Source: Phreatobacter sp.
GTDB lineage: Bacteria; Pseudomonadota; Alphaproteobacteria; Rhizobiales; Phreatobacteraceae
Assembly (NCBI GenBank): GCA_019749835.1
Contig: JAIEPJ010000009.1
Location: forward strand, 1 to 53,240
Length of the DNA stretch: 53,240 nucleotides
Reading direction: 5' to 3'
Each line of letters starts with the position of its first letter. Position 1 is the first letter of the stretch. The position numbers and the translations under genes were made by a program. Shown here in pieces: positions 1 through 11,043 of the stretch. Below the pieces are notes generated by a model. That model ran no database searches, had not been told where the DNA came from, and saw only the letters and a program-made list of their open reading frames with translations.

Positions 1-674
1 TGACGCTGCTGACCTATCTCGTCTCCATCCCGCTCGGCATCCGCAAGGCGATGAAGGACGGCTCGCGCTTCGACGTCTGGACCTCGGCGGTCATCATCAT
101 CGGCTATGCGATCCCCGGCTTCCTCTTCGCCATCCTGCTCATCGTGCTCTTCGCCGGCGGCTCCTTCCTCGACTGGTTCCCGCTGCGCGGCCTGTGGTCG
201 GACAACTGGGCGGAGCTCAGCCTCGGCCAGAAGATCCTCGACTATCTCTGGCACCTCGCCCTGCCGCTCACCGCCATGGCGCTCGGCGCCTTCGCCACCA
301 TGACGCTGCTGACCAAGAACTCGTTCCTCGACGAGATCCGCAAGCAATATGTCATGACCGCCCGCGCCAAGGGCCTGGACGAGCACCAGGTGCTCTACGG
401 CCACGTCTTCCGCAACGCCATGCTCATCGTCATCGCCGGCTTTCCCGGCGCCTTCGTCCATGCCTTCTTCACCGGGTCGCTGCTGATCGAGACCATCTTC
501 TCCCTCGACGGTCTCGGCCTTCTCGGCTTCGAAAGCGTGCTCAACCGCGACTATCCCGTGGTCTTCGCCACGCTCTTCATCTTCTCGCTCGTCGGCCTCG
601 TGGTGAACCTCATCTCCGACCTCATGTACACCTGGGTCGATCCGCGCATCGACTTCGAGGCGCGGGAGGTCTGA
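1..674 (+). CDS. yejB: Peptide ABC transporter permease, YejB type (5' end outside window)
   Basis: Inner-membrane permease of a YejABEF-type peptide importer, the family that takes up microcin C and other peptides in enterobacteria and helps rhizobia withstand host antimicrobial peptides. The reading frame is open from base 3, so only the last 223 or so residues of a protein that is usually about 360 long are visible. Several hydrophobic segments are present (for example [17 protein letters not shown]), and the cytoplasmic EAA loop that docks the ATPase is seen as [19 protein letters not shown]. The C-terminus [14 protein letters not shown] is typical of the family. The next gene, yejE, starts 3 nt after the stop. 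The identification rests on recognised family sequence and on the yejE and yejF neighbours. The binding protein yejA presumably lies upstream of the window. Confidence 0.93.
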   Translation, partial: TLLTYLVSIPLGIRKAMKDGSRFDVWTSAVIIIGYAIPGFLFAILLIVLFAGGSFLDWFPLRGLWSDNWAELSLGQKILDYLWHLALPLTAMALGAFATMTLLTKNSFLDEIRKQYVMTARAKGLDEHQVLYGHVFRNAMLIVIAGFPGAFVHAFFTGSLLIETIFSLDGLGLLGFESVLNRDYPVVFATLFIFSLVGLVVNLISDLMYTWVDPRIDFEAREV

Positions 675-677
675 GCC

Positions 678-1844
678 ATGAGCACCGCCGTCCTGCGTGA
701 GGCCGAGGCCGCCCCGCCGCGCCCCTTCCTGTCACCGCTCAACCGGCGCCGCCTCGCCAATTTCCGCGCCAATGGCCGCGGTCTGTGGAGCCTCAGGATC
801 TTCATGGTCCTCTTCGTCGTGACGCTCTTCGCCGAGCTCATCGCCAATGACCGGCCGCTCTTCGTCCGCCTCGAAGGGCAGAATTTCTTCCCCGCCCTGG
901 TCAACTATTCGGAGAAGCAGCTCGGCGGCGAGTTCGAAACGCCGGCCGACTACAAGGACCCCTTCCTGCTCGACCATTTCGACGCCAAAGGGGCTTTCCT
1001 TGTCTGGCCGCTGATCCGGCACAACTACGCCTCCACCGTGAAGGACCCGGTGACGCCCTTCCCGTCGGCGCCGACCTGGGCCCAGCGCGAGAGGCTTCCA
1101 GATTGCGCCGCCGCGCAGGCGAAGCCGCGGGGCGAGCGGCCCCAGGGCGCGAGCTATTGCGAGGTCGGCAACTGGAACTGGCTCGGCACCGACGACCAGG
1201 GCCGCGACGTGCTCGCCCGCGTCATCTACGGCTTCCGCATCTCCGTGCTCTTCGGCCTCGCCCTGACCATCATCTCCTCGCTGGTCGGCATCGCCGCCGG
1301 CGCGGTCCAGGGCTATTTCGGCGGCTGGACGGACCTGCTGTTCCAGCGATTCATCGAGATCTGGACCGCCATTCCCTCGCTCTACCTCCTGCTCATCATC
1401 TCCTCGGTGCTGGCCCCGAGCTTCTTCGTGCTCCTCGGCATCCTCCTGCTCTTCTCCTGGGTGACCCTGGTCGCCGTCGTGCGTGCCGAATTCCTGCGCG
1501 CCCGCAACTTCGAATATGTCAACGCCGCCCGGGCGCTCGGCATCGCCTCTTCCACCATCATGGTCCGCCACCTCCTGCCCAATGCCATGGTGGCGACCAT
1601 CACCTTCATGCCCTTCGTCCTGTCGGGCAGCGTCATGACGCTCACCGCCCTCGACTTCCTCGGCTTCGGCCTGCCGGTGGGATCGCCCTCGCTGGGAGAA
1701 CTCCTGCAGCAGGGCAAGTCCAACCTGCAGGCGCCCTGGCTGGCGCTGACGGGCTTCTGCACGCTCGCCGTCATGCTCTCGCTGCTGATCTTCGTCGGCG
1801 AGGCGGTGCGCGACGCCTTCGACCCGCGGAAGACCTTCGCGTGA
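678..1844 (+). CDS. yejE: Peptide ABC transporter permease, YejE type
   Basis: Second inner-membrane permease of the YejABEF-type importer, 388 residues. It has the extended N-terminal part typical of YejE: one membrane span near residues 35-55 followed by a long periplasmic insert up to the WNWLGTDDQGRDVLARV motif around 165-180. Five more spans follow. The EAA loop reads ARALGIASSTIMVRHLLPN. The start is ATG at 678, preceded by GGGAGG inside the end of yejB, so the two permeases are translated together. Downstream the expected next gene, yejF, is displaced about 700 bp by a toxin-antitoxin pair. It should form a heterodimer with the preceding permease and be driven by YejF. Confidence 0.95.
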   Translation: MSTAVLREAEAAPPRPFLSPLNRRRLANFRANGRGLWSLRIFMVLFVVTLFAELIANDRPLFVRLEGQNFFPALVNYSEKQLGGEFETPADYKDPFLLDHFDAKGAFLVWPLIRHNYASTVKDPVTPFPSAPTWAQRERLPDCAAAQAKPRGERPQGASYCEVGNWNWLGTDDQGRDVLARVIYGFRISVLFGLALTIISSLVGIAAGAVQGYFGGWTDLLFQRFIEIWTAIPSLYLLLIISSVLAPSFFVLLGILLLFSWVTLVAVVRAEFLRARNFEYVNAARALGIASSTIMVRHLLPNAMVATITFMPFVLSGSVMTLTALDFLGFGLPVGSPSLGELLQQGKSNLQAPWLALTGFCTLAVMLSLLIFVGEAVRDAFDPRKTFA

Positions 1845-1864
1845 GATCGTGATAGGGTCCGGGC

Positions 1865-2092
1865 ATGAACGAGGTCGTCAGGAAGATCGTCTCGGTTGCC
1901 GACCTGCCGGAGCATCTGCGGGCGGGTCTCGATCCGGCACGCCCGGTCGAGATCGTGCAGGTAGTCGCCGCCGCGACGACCGCCTCCCAGCGTCTGCGGG
2001 AGCGGGTGGACAAGCTCGGATTCAAGCGCATCCGTTCGACCGAGGAAGCCGTGGAGCGCGTCCGTCGCATTCGGGACGGCGGGCCGATCTGA
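1865..2092 (+). CDS. Probable antitoxin of a PIN-domain toxin-antitoxin pair
   Basis: Small 75-residue protein directly in front of a PIN-domain gene, whose GTG start lies one base after this stop. It is rich in charged residues and predicted helices (KIVSVADLPEHLRAGL, SQRLRERVDKLGFKRIRST). I do not recognise a named DNA-binding fold; the assignment as antitoxin is inferred from size, order and tight coupling to the toxin gene. It begins 20 nt after the yejE stop, so it probably also rides on the yej transcript. Antitoxins of this kind usually bind the toxin through the C-terminus and repress their own promoter through the N-terminus, which I cannot verify here. Confidence 0.65.
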   Translation: MNEVVRKIVSVADLPEHLRAGLDPARPVEIVQVVAAATTASQRLRERVDKLGFKRIRSTEEAVERVRRIRDGGPI

Positions 2093-2093
2093 C

Positions 2094-2542
2094 GTGACCC
2101 TGGCCTATCTCGACGCAAACTTTCTCATCCGCATCGTCGAAAGCCCCGGCCACACGCTGTCGGGGCATGAGCGCCTGTGGGACATGGCCGGGGCTGGCCG
2201 GATCTCTGTCGTCACAAGCTGGCTGACGCTCAGCGAGGTCCTTGTCGTACCGATGCGCGACCAGGAAGACGGGCTGGTCATGGCCTACCAGGACCTCTTC
2301 GCCGGCCAGATGGTGCCCATCACCCTGATCGACGTCAGCGTCGACGTTCTGACGTCCGCCGCGCGGCTGCGCGCCCTTTGGCCGGCCCTGAAGCTTCCCG
2401 ATGCGGTGCATCTCGCCTCGGCGGAGAAGGCGGACTGCGATGTCTTCGTGTCGGGCGACCGCCGGTTGCGGATCGCCGACGCGCCATTCGTCATCGATCC
2501 GGACAACGACGTCGACGTCGACCGATACTTGACGGCCATCCC

Positions 2543-2546
<4 letters not shown>
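2094..2546 (+). CDS. PIN-domain ribonuclease toxin, VapC-like
   Basis: 150-residue PIN-domain protein, expected to be a magnesium-dependent endoribonuclease acting on tRNA or other RNA in the cytoplasm. The four acidic active-site positions of the family are visible: Asp7 (AYLDANFLI), Glu48 (TLSEVLV), Asp103 (LPDAVHLASA) and Asp122 (VSGDRRLR), so the enzyme looks intact. The GTG start at 2094 follows the antitoxin stop by one base. The stop codon overlaps the yejF start as ATGA, so toxin translation would be coupled to the transporter ATPase. The pair sits between yejE and yejF, genes that are normally contiguous, so it was probably inserted later without breaking the operon. Confident as PIN toxin; target RNA unknown. 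Confidence 0.85.
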
Positions 2547-4173
<1,627 letters not shown>

Positions 4174-4177
<4 letters not shown>

Positions 4178-5124
4178 ACATCCTGCTTCTCGGTATCGGC
4201 GCCTGGGACCCGGAACCATGGCGCACCCGTTTCCAGACGGCCCTGCCCGGCTGGCAGGTCGTCCTTCCCGGCGAGATCTTCGACCGTCGTGCCGTGCGCT
4301 ATGCGGCGGCCTGGAAACAGCCCGAGGGCACTTTCGCCGACCTGCCGCTGCTCGAGGCGATCTTCTCGCTCGGTGCCGGCGTCGACCACCTGTTCAAGGA
4401 TCGGCGCCTGCCCTCGGACGTGCCCGTGGTCCGTGTCGTCGACCCGGACCTCACCACCCGCATGTCGGAATATGTCGTCATGCACTGCCTCATGGCGCTG
4501 CGCCGGGTGCGCGTCTATGACGGCTTCCAGCGCGAGCGAAAGTGGATCGACCTGCGCGACCAGCCGCAGGCGAGCGACATCCGCGTCGGCATTCTCGGCA
4601 TGGGCGTCCTTGGCCAGGATTCTGCCGCCAAGCTGAAGGCCATGGGCTTCCAGGTGGCCGGCTGGAGCCGCCGGCCCAAGGCGGTCGACGGCGTCGCGAT
4701 GCATCACGGTGCCGCCGGGCTCGATACCCTTGTCGCGACCTCCGACATTCTGGTGGCGATGATGCCGCTGACCCCGGATACCGCCGGCATTCTCGATGCG
4801 ACCCTCTTCGCCAAGCTGCCCAAGGCCGAGGCCATCGGCGGCCCGGTCCTGATCAATGTCGGCCGCGGCGGGCTGCAGAACGAGGCGGACATTCTCGCCG
4901 CCCTCGCATCCGGCCAACTCGGCACCGCCATCCTCGACGTGTTCCAGACAGAACCGCTCCCGGAGGACAGCCCGCTCTGGTCGCATCCGCGTGTGACGGT
5001 GACGCCGCACAATTCGGCGATCTCCTCGCCGCCGGCCATCGCCGCCTATGTCGCCGGGCAGATCAGGGCCCACATGGCTGGCGCGCCGCTGCAGAACGTC
5101 GTCGATCCCGCGCACGGCTACTGA
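4174..5124 (+). CDS. ghrA: Glyoxylate/hydroxypyruvate reductase A-like 2-hydroxyacid dehydrogenase
   Basis: 316-residue D-isomer-specific 2-hydroxyacid dehydrogenase, close to the usual length of GhrA (about 312). It should reduce glyoxylate or hydroxypyruvate with NADPH in the cytoplasm. The dinucleotide-binding loop is GILGMGVLGQDSAAKL near residue 145. The catalytic triad of the superfamily is visible as Arg in NVGRGG, Glu in FQTEPLPEDSPLW and His in VTPHNS. It starts at GTG overlapping the yejF stop by 4 nt, so it belongs to the yej transcript; why a hydroxyacid dehydrogenase travels with a peptide importer is not evident. Substrate specificity within this superfamily cannot be fixed from sequence alone. 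Confidence 0.85.
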
Positions 5125-5261
5125 ATGAACCTTCCGCTGGGTAAGTATAGGACAGTTGTCGGTCACACTTTTTTCGTGACGGAACGGGTTTGACTTAGCG
5201 GTTCGTTTACGCAGGGCGACGATGGTGTTTCGCACCTGCGAAGACGTTCCGGAGATCAGCC

Positions 5262-7355
5262 GTGTTGAATCGCCTCACCGTCAGCGGCCTCGTCAAGGCC
5301 GTTGTGTCCGTTCTCGCGCTGGTGACGGTCGCCCAGTTGGCGATGGGAGCATGGACCTCCTGGACTCAGTATCAGAAGTCTAACCGGATCGCGGCCGTCG
5401 TTGATTCGACGACGCATATGTTCACGGCCCTGCACAATCTGCGCGTCGACAGGGCGTCCTCGCGCCGGGCGCTGATCCTCGACGAGGTCCATCCGACACT
5501 GCCCCGCTCGATCGCCCCGCATCGTGAGGCCGCCATGCCGGCCTTGCGGGCAGCGCTGGTCAACCTGCGCACGGTCGACTATCCGGGCGCCGCCGCGGCG
5601 GCAAGCCAACTGGAATCAGCGATCACCCGCCTGGACGCGATGATGGCGGAAACGGCACGCGCCATAGCCGTTCCGCGGGCCCAGCGCCGGGCCGGCATCG
5701 CGGAGGACTATTTCAACCTGACAGACCAGACGATCACCATGCTGGACCGTCTGACCAGCGAACTGACGAGACTGATCGTCCTCGACGATCCCTTCGTCGA
5801 CCAGATGATGGCCATCAAGCTGCACGCCTGGAACGCCCGGCAGGCGGCCGGCGACGTGTCGGTCTTCATCTCCAACCCGCTCGCCGGCATGCCGCTGCCG
5901 GAAAATCCCCTCGTCGCCTACACGATCCTCATGACCCGGACGGAGACGTCCTGGGCGGCGGTCGAGCAGCTCGCCGCGAGCCTGTCCCTGCCCCCGAGCT
6001 TCGCGGAAGCCATGCAGAAGGCGCGCAGCGGCTTTTTCGACCCGGAGTTCGCGAAGGTCCGCATGGCGACCCTGAACGCGCTGATCGCCAAGCAGCCGCC
6101 GGGCTTCACCCCCAGCCAGTGGACGCAGGTCGCCGTGCCCAGGCTCGGGATGATCCTGGCTGCGGCTGATGCGGCACTCAATGTGGCCGGCGATCATTCG
6201 GAAGCCGCCCGCGCAACCGCCTTCCGGAACCTCTTGGTTCAGCTCTCCGCCCTCACCCTGGCTCTCGCCTTCGCCATCGCCGCGCTCGTCCTGATGGCGC
6301 GGCGGGTGATCGGCCCGCTGACCGAGATCAAGGACTCCATGCTGCGCCTCGCCAATGGCGACACCTCGGTGGAAAGCCGGTTCACCTCCCGCAAGGACGA
6401 GATCGGCGCCCTCGCCAGTGCCATGCAGACCTTCAAGGACAACATGCTGGAAGCCGAGCGCCTGCGCGCCGAACAGGGCGCCGTCGCCGCCCGCGGCGCC
6501 GCGGAACGGCGGGAGGCCATGCTGCAGCTCGCCGACGCCTTCCAGGGCACGGTGGGCGGCATCGTCCAGACGGTCTCGCGCGCTTCCGCCGAACTGGAGG
6601 CCGCCGCCACCAGCCTGTCGAAGACGGCGGAGAATACCCAGAGCCTTGCCACCGTCGTCGCCTCGGCCTCGGACGAGGCTTCCGCCAATGTCCAGTCCGT
6701 CGCCGGCGCCGCCGAGGAAATGGCGAGCTCGGTCAGCGAGATCGGCCGTCAGGTCGAGGAATCGAGCCGCATGTCGGGCGAAGCCGTCAAACAGGCGGAG
6801 AAGGCCGACCAGCGCATCGCCGCGCTGTCGCAGGCGGCCGGACGCATCGGCGACGTGGTGAAGCTGATCACCGCCATCGCTGAGCAGACCAACCTCCTCG
6901 CCCTCAACGCCACCATCGAGGCAGCCCGCGCCGGTGAGGCCGGCAAGGGCTTCGCGGTGGTCGCCTCGGAGGTCAAGCAACTCGCCACGCAGACGGCCAA
7001 GGCCACTGAGGAGATCGGTGCCCAGATCGCCATGATGCAGGCGGCGACGCAGGATTCCGTCGCCGCGATCAAGGAGATCGGCGCGACCATCGACCATCTC
7101 GCCGGCATCGCCGCAGCCATCGCCGCCGCGGTGGAGGAACAGGGCGCGGCGACCCAGGAGATCTCGCGCAACGTCCAGGAAGCCGCCCAGGGCACCGCCG
7201 AGGTCGCCAGCAATATCGCCAGCGTCAACAGCGGCGCCGCCGAGACCGGCTCGGCTTCGACCCAGGTGCTGAGCTCCGCCCAGTCCCTGTCCCGCGAGAG
7301 CGAGGTCCTGCAGCGGGAGGTGGCGCGTTTCATCGAGACGGTGAAGGCCGCCTGA
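5262..7355 (+). CDS. Methyl-accepting chemotaxis protein
   Basis: 697-residue transmembrane chemoreceptor. An N-terminal membrane span (about residues 12-32) is followed by a long periplasmic helical sensing region to about 320 and a second span ([17 protein letters not shown], about 330-346). A HAMP linker comes next, then the cytoplasmic signalling domain with the highly conserved hairpin tip ([20 protein letters not shown]). It would pass ligand binding to CheA/CheW and be adjusted by CheR/CheB, none of which is encoded here, so it is an orphan receptor gene. The start is GTG at 5262; TTG at 5265 is an alternative. No recognisable C-terminal CheR-docking pentapeptide is visible: the protein ends [11 protein letters not shown]. 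Ligand unknown. Confidence 0.93.
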   Translation: MLNRLTVSGLVKAVVSVLALVTVAQLAMGAWTSWTQYQKSNRIAAVVDSTTHMFTALHNLRVDRASSRRALILDEVHPTLPRSIAPHREAAMPALRAALVNLRTVDYPGAAAAASQLESAITRLDAMMAETARAIAVPRAQRRAGIAEDYFNLTDQTITMLDRLTSELTRLIVLDDPFVDQMMAIKLHAWNARQAAGDVSVFISNPLAGMPLPENPLVAYTILMTRTETSWAAVEQLAASLSLPPSFAEAMQKARSGFFDPEFAKVRMATLNALIAKQPPGFTPSQWTQVAVPRLGMILAAADAALNVAGDHSEAARATAFRNLLVQLSALTLALAFAIAALVLMARRVIGPLTEIKDSMLRLANGDTSVESRFTSRKDEIGALASAMQTFKDNMLEAERLRAEQGAVAARGAAERREAMLQLADAFQGTVGGIVQTVSRASAELEAAATSLSKTAENTQSLATVVASASDEASANVQSVAGAAEEMASSVSEIGRQVEESSRMSGEAVKQAEKADQRIAALSQAAGRIGDVVKLITAIAEQTNLLALNATIEAARAGEAGKGFAVVASEVKQLATQTAKATEEIGAQIAMMQAATQDSVAAIKEIGATIDHLAGIAAAIAAAVEEQGAATQEISRNVQEAAQGTAEVASNIASVNSGAAETGSASTQVLSSAQSLSRESEVLQREVARFIETVKAA

Positions 7356-7390
7356 TCCCTGCCCGTCACGCAGGCTTGATTGTCCACGCG

Positions 7391-7417
7391 ACGGCCGCTC
7401 CGCGATGGTGCGGCCGT
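7391..7417 (+). other. Stem-loop between the chemoreceptor gene and the DsbA-like gene
   Basis: ACGGCCGC at 7391-7398 and GCGGCCGT at 7410-7417 form a perfect 8-bp stem with an 11-nt loop. It sits 36 nt after the chemoreceptor stop and 22 nt before the DsbA-like ATG. No T run follows, so it is not a classic intrinsic terminator. It could aid termination or mRNA 3' end stability. Confidence 0.4.
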
Positions 7418-7438
7418 TCGCGTTCGAGAGACCCCGCC

Positions 7439-8131
7439 ATGCGCCTGACCCGCCGGCTCGCCGCCCTGTCCAGCCTCGCCGCCGTCGCCGGGCTCGCCGT
7501 CCCCCGGGGCCTCCGGGCCCAGGAGGGCTGGTATCCGCTGAAGGACGCGGCAGGCCGGCCCATCCAGAACTTCCGCCTGCCCATCGAGCTGCAGACGGAG
7601 ATCATGGCGCTCGAGAACGCCGTCACCTTCGGCGCGCGGCTGGCCGACGTCACGATCATCGAGGTCTTCGATTCGAACTGTCCCTATTGCCGGGTCGCCG
7701 CCCGCGACGTGACGCAGATGATGGCGCGCGACCGCGAGCTTGCCGTCACCATCATCAATGCGCCGAGCCTCGGCCTGCCGTCGGTTCTGGCGGCGCGCGT
7801 GGAATATGCCGTCAAGGTCCTCGGCGGCGTCGACAAGGCCCGCGCCTTCCATGAGGCCTCGATGCGCGCGCGCGGCCTCTTCGACGGGCTGCGCGCCCTT
7901 GATCTCGCCGCCGATCTCGGGCTCGACCGCAAGGCCGTCGAGGACCTCGCCGACCGTCCCGAATCCGGCCGGGTCGTCGCCCAGGCCGTGCGCCTCGCCA
8001 ATGCCAGCAACCTCGCCGCGACCCCGTCCTGGCTCATTGCCGGGACCGCCGTCATCGGCTGGCCCGGCCGCCCGACGATGGAGGCCATCGTCGGATCGAT
8101 CCGCGATTGCGACAAGCCGGTCTGCACCTAG
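7439..8131 (+). CDS. Exported DsbA-like thioredoxin-fold protein
   Basis: 230-residue exported thiol-disulfide protein. Residues 1-28 form a signal peptide (basic MRLTRRL, hydrophobic core, AQ cleavage region), placing it in the periplasm. The thioredoxin-fold active site is Cys81-Pro-Tyr-Cys84 in FDSNCPYCRVAARD, and a cis-proline loop candidate is AATPSWLIAG near residue 200. Two further cysteines lie at the very C-terminus (RDCDKPVCT). The ATG at 7439 is chosen because it gives an intact signal peptide; the frame runs further upstream but through a stem-loop. Its stop overlaps that of the convergent NlpC/P60 gene by 4 nt. It may oxidise, isomerise or reduce envelope proteins; the partner is not encoded nearby. 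Confidence 0.8.
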   Translation: MRLTRRLAALSSLAAVAGLAVPRGLRAQEGWYPLKDAAGRPIQNFRLPIELQTEIMALENAVTFGARLADVTIIEVFDSNCPYCRVAARDVTQMMARDRELAVTIINAPSLGLPSVLAARVEYAVKVLGGVDKARAFHEASMRARGLFDGLRALDLAADLGLDRKAVEDLADRPESGRVVAQAVRLANASNLAATPSWLIAGTAVIGWPGRPTMEAIVGSIRDCDKPVCT

Positions 8132-9000
8132 GCGGGGAGCCGCCTGACGCTGGTGACCTCGCCATAGGATTTGTCGCGGATTCGGGCGATCGCGCCGCTG
8201 AGCGGCTCCGTCACCACCATCATGTGATGGCCGTTGGCGTGGAGCAGGGCATCGGGACCGGCGACAATGCCCACATGCCCCTTCCAGAAGACGAGATCAC
8301 CCCGCCTGAGGGCGGTCACATCGCCGTCGAAGGCAACGGTCTCGCCGACGGCCTTCTCCTGCATGTCGGTATCGCGCGGCGCGGCAATGCCGCAGGCCTC
8401 CAGCGCCGTCTGCACCAGGCCGGAGCAATCGATGCCGAGGCTGGTGCGGCCGGCCCACAGATAGGGCGTGCCGAGATAGCTCTCCGCCACCGCGACGAAG
8501 TCGCTCGCGACACGGTCGAGCGGTTCAAGATGGGCCGCGATGACATGCGCCCCCGTGTCCGTCACCGCGAATTCGCTGGTCTCCCGTTCGATGGTCAGGC
8601 GGCTGTTGCGGTGAACCAGCCAGTTCGGAGGCAGCTTGATGCTCGGGCCGGGATAGAGATGCGTGCGGGCCACGGCGACCCGGTGCGTGGCCGGCGCCCG
8701 GCGCGGCTTGAAGGCCGGCGAGATGGCATAACCGACATAGCCGTCGCGGGCCGACTGCACATAGGCGAGGCCGGCCTCGTCCTCGTAGAGCACGGCCTCC
8801 TCGCCATAGAGCAACTCGCTGTCGCGGGCGGCATTGACGACGCGCGAGGGCGCAAGCGGCACCACCGGCAGTTCGACCCGGACGGCGCGGCCCTCGACGA
8901 AGCGTGCGCTGGCGACCCGACCCTCCAGATGGGCAGCGGCGAGGTCGGCGCGGGCCGGAGTGAGACGGCGGTCAAGGCCGGGAGGCAGGATGAAGGTCAT
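8128..9000 (-). CDS. NlpC/P60-family cell-wall peptidase with SH3-like N-terminus
   Basis: 290-residue NlpC/P60 (C40) cysteine peptidase, a family that cuts peptide cross-bridges of peptidoglycan, usually the D-glutamyl-diaminopimelate bond. The C-terminal catalytic domain has nucleophile Cys192 in GIDCSGLVQ, His242 in KGHVGIVAG and a third polar residue, His254, in ALLHANGHH. Residues 60-145 (ELLYGEEAV, GYVGYAISPA, HLYPGPSIKLP) resemble bacterial SH3 repeats that bind the wall. There is no obvious signal peptide, as in related alphaproteobacterial dipeptidyl-peptidase-VI-like enzymes, so it may act on imported muropeptides in the cytoplasm. It is convergent with the DsbA-like gene. Confidence 0.88.
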   Translation of the reverse strand: MTFILPPGLDRRLTPARADLAAAHLEGRVASARFVEGRAVRVELPVVPLAPSRVVNAARDSELLYGEEAVLYEDEAGLAYVQSARDGYVGYAISPAFKPRRAPATHRVAVARTHLYPGPSIKLPPNWLVHRNSRLTIERETSEFAVTDTGAHVIAAHLEPLDRVASDFVAVAESYLGTPYLWAGRTSLGIDCSGLVQTALEACGIAAPRDTDMQEKAVGETVAFDGDVTALRRGDLVFWKGHVGIVAGPDALLHANGHHMMVVTEPLSGAIARIRDKSYGEVTSVRRLPA

Positions 9001-9033
9001 GGCGATCAGGCTAGCACGGGGGCGGTTAACGGC

Positions 9034-9384
9034 TCAGGGCGGCAGCAGGCCGGCATGTTCGGAGACGAGATCGCCGAGCCTTTCGACCGCGAGGGCGCCC
9101 TTCACCGTCCGCTGGATGACCACATCCCGCCGGTCGTTCTCGTCGCGACGGCGCGAGACGAGCTCAAGCTTGCCCATGCTGTCGAGGGCGCGGGTGATGA
9201 CCGGCTTGGTGACACCGAGCTTGCGGGCGAGATCGCGGACGTGATGGGGCGGCGGCTCGAGATAGATGGTGAGCAGGATGGCGAGCTGGCGCGACGAGAG
9301 GTCGGGTTCGCCGTCGCGCACCAGGGCCAGCGACACGTCGTGCATCAGCTTCATCGCCTGGGACGGGCGCAACGCGACGGCCAT
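9034..9384 (-). CDS. MarR-type winged-helix transcriptional regulator
   Basis: 116-residue winged-helix protein. The predicted recognition region HHVRDLARKLGVTKPVITRA (about residues 48-67) and the wing with the charged loop SRRRDENDRRDVVIQ match the MarR fold; the alanine-rich first helix supports dimerisation. It is shorter than typical MarR proteins (about 140-170 residues) because the C-terminal dimer helices are brief. It starts at ATG 9384 and is transcribed towards the NlpC/P60 gene 33 nt downstream, so the two probably form an operon. It is divergent from the YqaA-like gene with 122 bp between the starts, where any operator would lie. Ligand and targets unknown. Confidence 0.78.
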   Translation of the reverse strand: MAVALRPSQAMKLMHDVSLALVRDGEPDLSSRQLAILLTIYLEPPPHHVRDLARKLGVTKPVITRALDSMGKLELVSRRRDENDRRDVVIQRTVKGALAVERLGDLVSEHAGLLPP

Positions 9385-9506
9385 GGGGTACGCTACCGGA
9401 AGACGCTCGGGACAACTCGTTTCGGACCCGTATTAAAAGGCCCGGCTGTCCACTGTGCAAGCGTCATGCGCCGTGGCATGAGGCGAGAGTTAACCCGGAG
9501 CGCCCT

Positions 9507-9980
9507 TTGGTCGCCGACCTCGCCACGCTGACGACCATGGCCCTGGCCGCCTTCACCGCCGCGACGCTCCTGCCGGGCGGATCGGAAGCGGTCTTCGTCG
9601 CACTCCTCGCCGCCGGCACCGCCAGCCCCTGGGCGCTGTTCCTCGCCGCGGCCATTGCCAATACGGCCGGCGGCATGACGAGCTGGTGGATCGGCACGCA
9701 GATCGCCCGCGGCGCCGACAGCGAGCGCGGCCATGCCTGGATGCGGCGGTTCCGGCTGCCACCCGAAAGCTTCGCCCGCGCGACGCGGCTGTTCACACGA
9801 TATGGCTGGGCGACCCTGCTGCTGTGCTGGCTGCCGGTCATTGGCGACCCCATCACCCTCGTCGCCGGCATGGCGCGCTATCCCGCCCTGCCGACGGCGA
9901 TGATCACCGGCCTCGCCCGCACCCTGCGCTATGCCGCGGTCTGGGCCGCCGCCGCCGGCGTCATCGCGTGGTGGGCATGA
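9507..9980 (+). CDS. YqaA/DedA-like (SNARE-associated) inner-membrane protein
   Basis: 157-residue integral membrane protein of the YqaA branch of the DedA/VTT superfamily. Hydrophobic segments alternate with a conserved re-entrant region around LLPGGSEAVFVALLAAG and a second motif GWATLLLCWLPVIGDPITLVAGMAR, the glycine- and proline-rich loop typical of the family. DedA-type proteins are linked to lipid-carrier flipping and membrane homeostasis; the role of YqaA itself is not settled. The start is probably TTG at 9507, since GGAG lies 6 nt before it; ATG at 9537 is the alternative and would shorten the first segment. It stands alone, with a 94-bp gap before the next gene. Confidence 0.75.
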   Translation: MVADLATLTTMALAAFTAATLLPGGSEAVFVALLAAGTASPWALFLAAAIANTAGGMTSWWIGTQIARGADSERGHAWMRRFRLPPESFARATRLFTRYGWATLLLCWLPVIGDPITLVAGMARYPALPTAMITGLARTLRYAAVWAAAAGVIAWWA

Positions 9981-10074
9981 CAGGGCGGGCCATATCCGCG
10001 CCGCCGCCCCTGTACCTCCCCGGTGAAATGCACTAATCACGGCCCGTTCCCCGTGACTGCGAGAGGCTATCGCG

Positions 10075-11037
10075 ATGCAGACCTACGACAGGCTCGTCAC
10101 CGTCTTCGGCGGTTCGGGATTCGTCGGGCGACATGTCGTGCGTGCCCTTGCCAAGCGCGGTTTCCGCATCCGCGTCGCCGTCCGCCGTCCTGATCTCGCC
10201 GGCCATCTGCAGCCGCTCGGCGCGGTGGGGCAGATCCATGCCGTGCAGGCCAATCTGCGCTATCCCGATTCGGTCCGCCAGGCGGTGGTCGGCTCGGAAA
10301 TCGTCATCAACTGCGTCGGCATCCTGTTCGAGAGCGGCCGGCAGAAATTCGATTCCGTCCAGGCTCGCGGCGCCGCGACCGTCGCCAGGGCGGCGGCCGA
10401 GGCGGGCGCCCGCCTCATCCACCTCTCGGCCATCGGCGCTGATGCGGACAGCGCCGCGCTCTATGCGCGCACCAAGGCGGCCGGCGAGGCGGCCGTGCTG
10501 CAGGAAGTCCCCGACGCGGTGATACTGCGGCCCTCCATCGTCTTCGGACCTGAGGACGACTTCTTCAACCGTTTCGCCGGCATGGCGCAGATGGCGCCGG
10601 CCCTGCCGCTGGTCGGCGGCGGCGAGACGAAGTTCCAGCCGGTCTTCGTCGGCGACGTGGCGCAGGCGGTCATGGCCGCCGTGGACGGGCAGACGAAGCC
10701 CGGCACCGTCTATGAGCTCGGCGGCCCCGCGGTGAAGAGTTTCCGCGATCTCCTGGAATTCGTGCTGGCGACCATCCAGCGCAAGCGCCTGCTGGTGTCT
10801 CTGCCCTTCGGCCTCGCTCGCCTGCAGGCCAAGGTCCTGCAGCTGCTGCCCAAGCCGTTGCTCACCGAGGATCAGGTGGAACTGTTGCGCACCGACAATG
10901 TCGTCAGCGCCGCAGCGAAAGCCGAGGGGCGGACCCTCGAGGGCCTCGGCATCCAGCCCCAGTCGGTGGAGGCGGTCGTCCCCACCTATCTCTGGCGTTT
11001 CCGCCGGCAGGGCCAGTTCACCGAATCGACGCGCTGA
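10075..11037 (+). CDS. NDUFA9-like NAD(P)-binding epimerase-fold protein
   Basis: 320-residue atypical short-chain dehydrogenase of the complex I NDUFA9 subgroup. The N-terminal nucleotide-binding motif is TVFGGSGFVGRHVVRAL (GGxGFxG, about residues 9-25). The motif YARTKAAGEAAVL supplies a Tyr-x-x-x-Lys pair and IVFGPEDDFFNRF is typical of the group. In mitochondria the homologue is an accessory subunit of NADH dehydrogenase. In alphaproteobacteria it is widespread, and its role may be in complex I assembly or lipid or quinone metabolism, which the sequence cannot settle. The gene is convergent with uppP, the two stops being separated by 6 bp. Confidence 0.85.
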   Translation: MQTYDRLVTVFGGSGFVGRHVVRALAKRGFRIRVAVRRPDLAGHLQPLGAVGQIHAVQANLRYPDSVRQAVVGSEIVINCVGILFESGRQKFDSVQARGAATVARAAAEAGARLIHLSAIGADADSAALYARTKAAGEAAVLQEVPDAVILRPSIVFGPEDDFFNRFAGMAQMAPALPLVGGGETKFQPVFVGDVAQAVMAAVDGQTKPGTVYELGGPAVKSFRDLLEFVLATIQRKRLLVSLPFGLARLQAKVLQLLPKPLLTEDQVELLRTDNVVSAAAKAEGRTLEGLGIQPQSVEAVVPTYLWRFRRQGQFTESTR

Positions 11038-11043
11038 GCGCCT

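Noticed and set aside
5181-5207. GGAAC-N18-CGTT upstream of the chemoreceptor gene, similar to an EcfG promoter
   Set aside because: Spacer is 18 nt, one longer than the accepted 16-17, and the site is not near a known stress gene.
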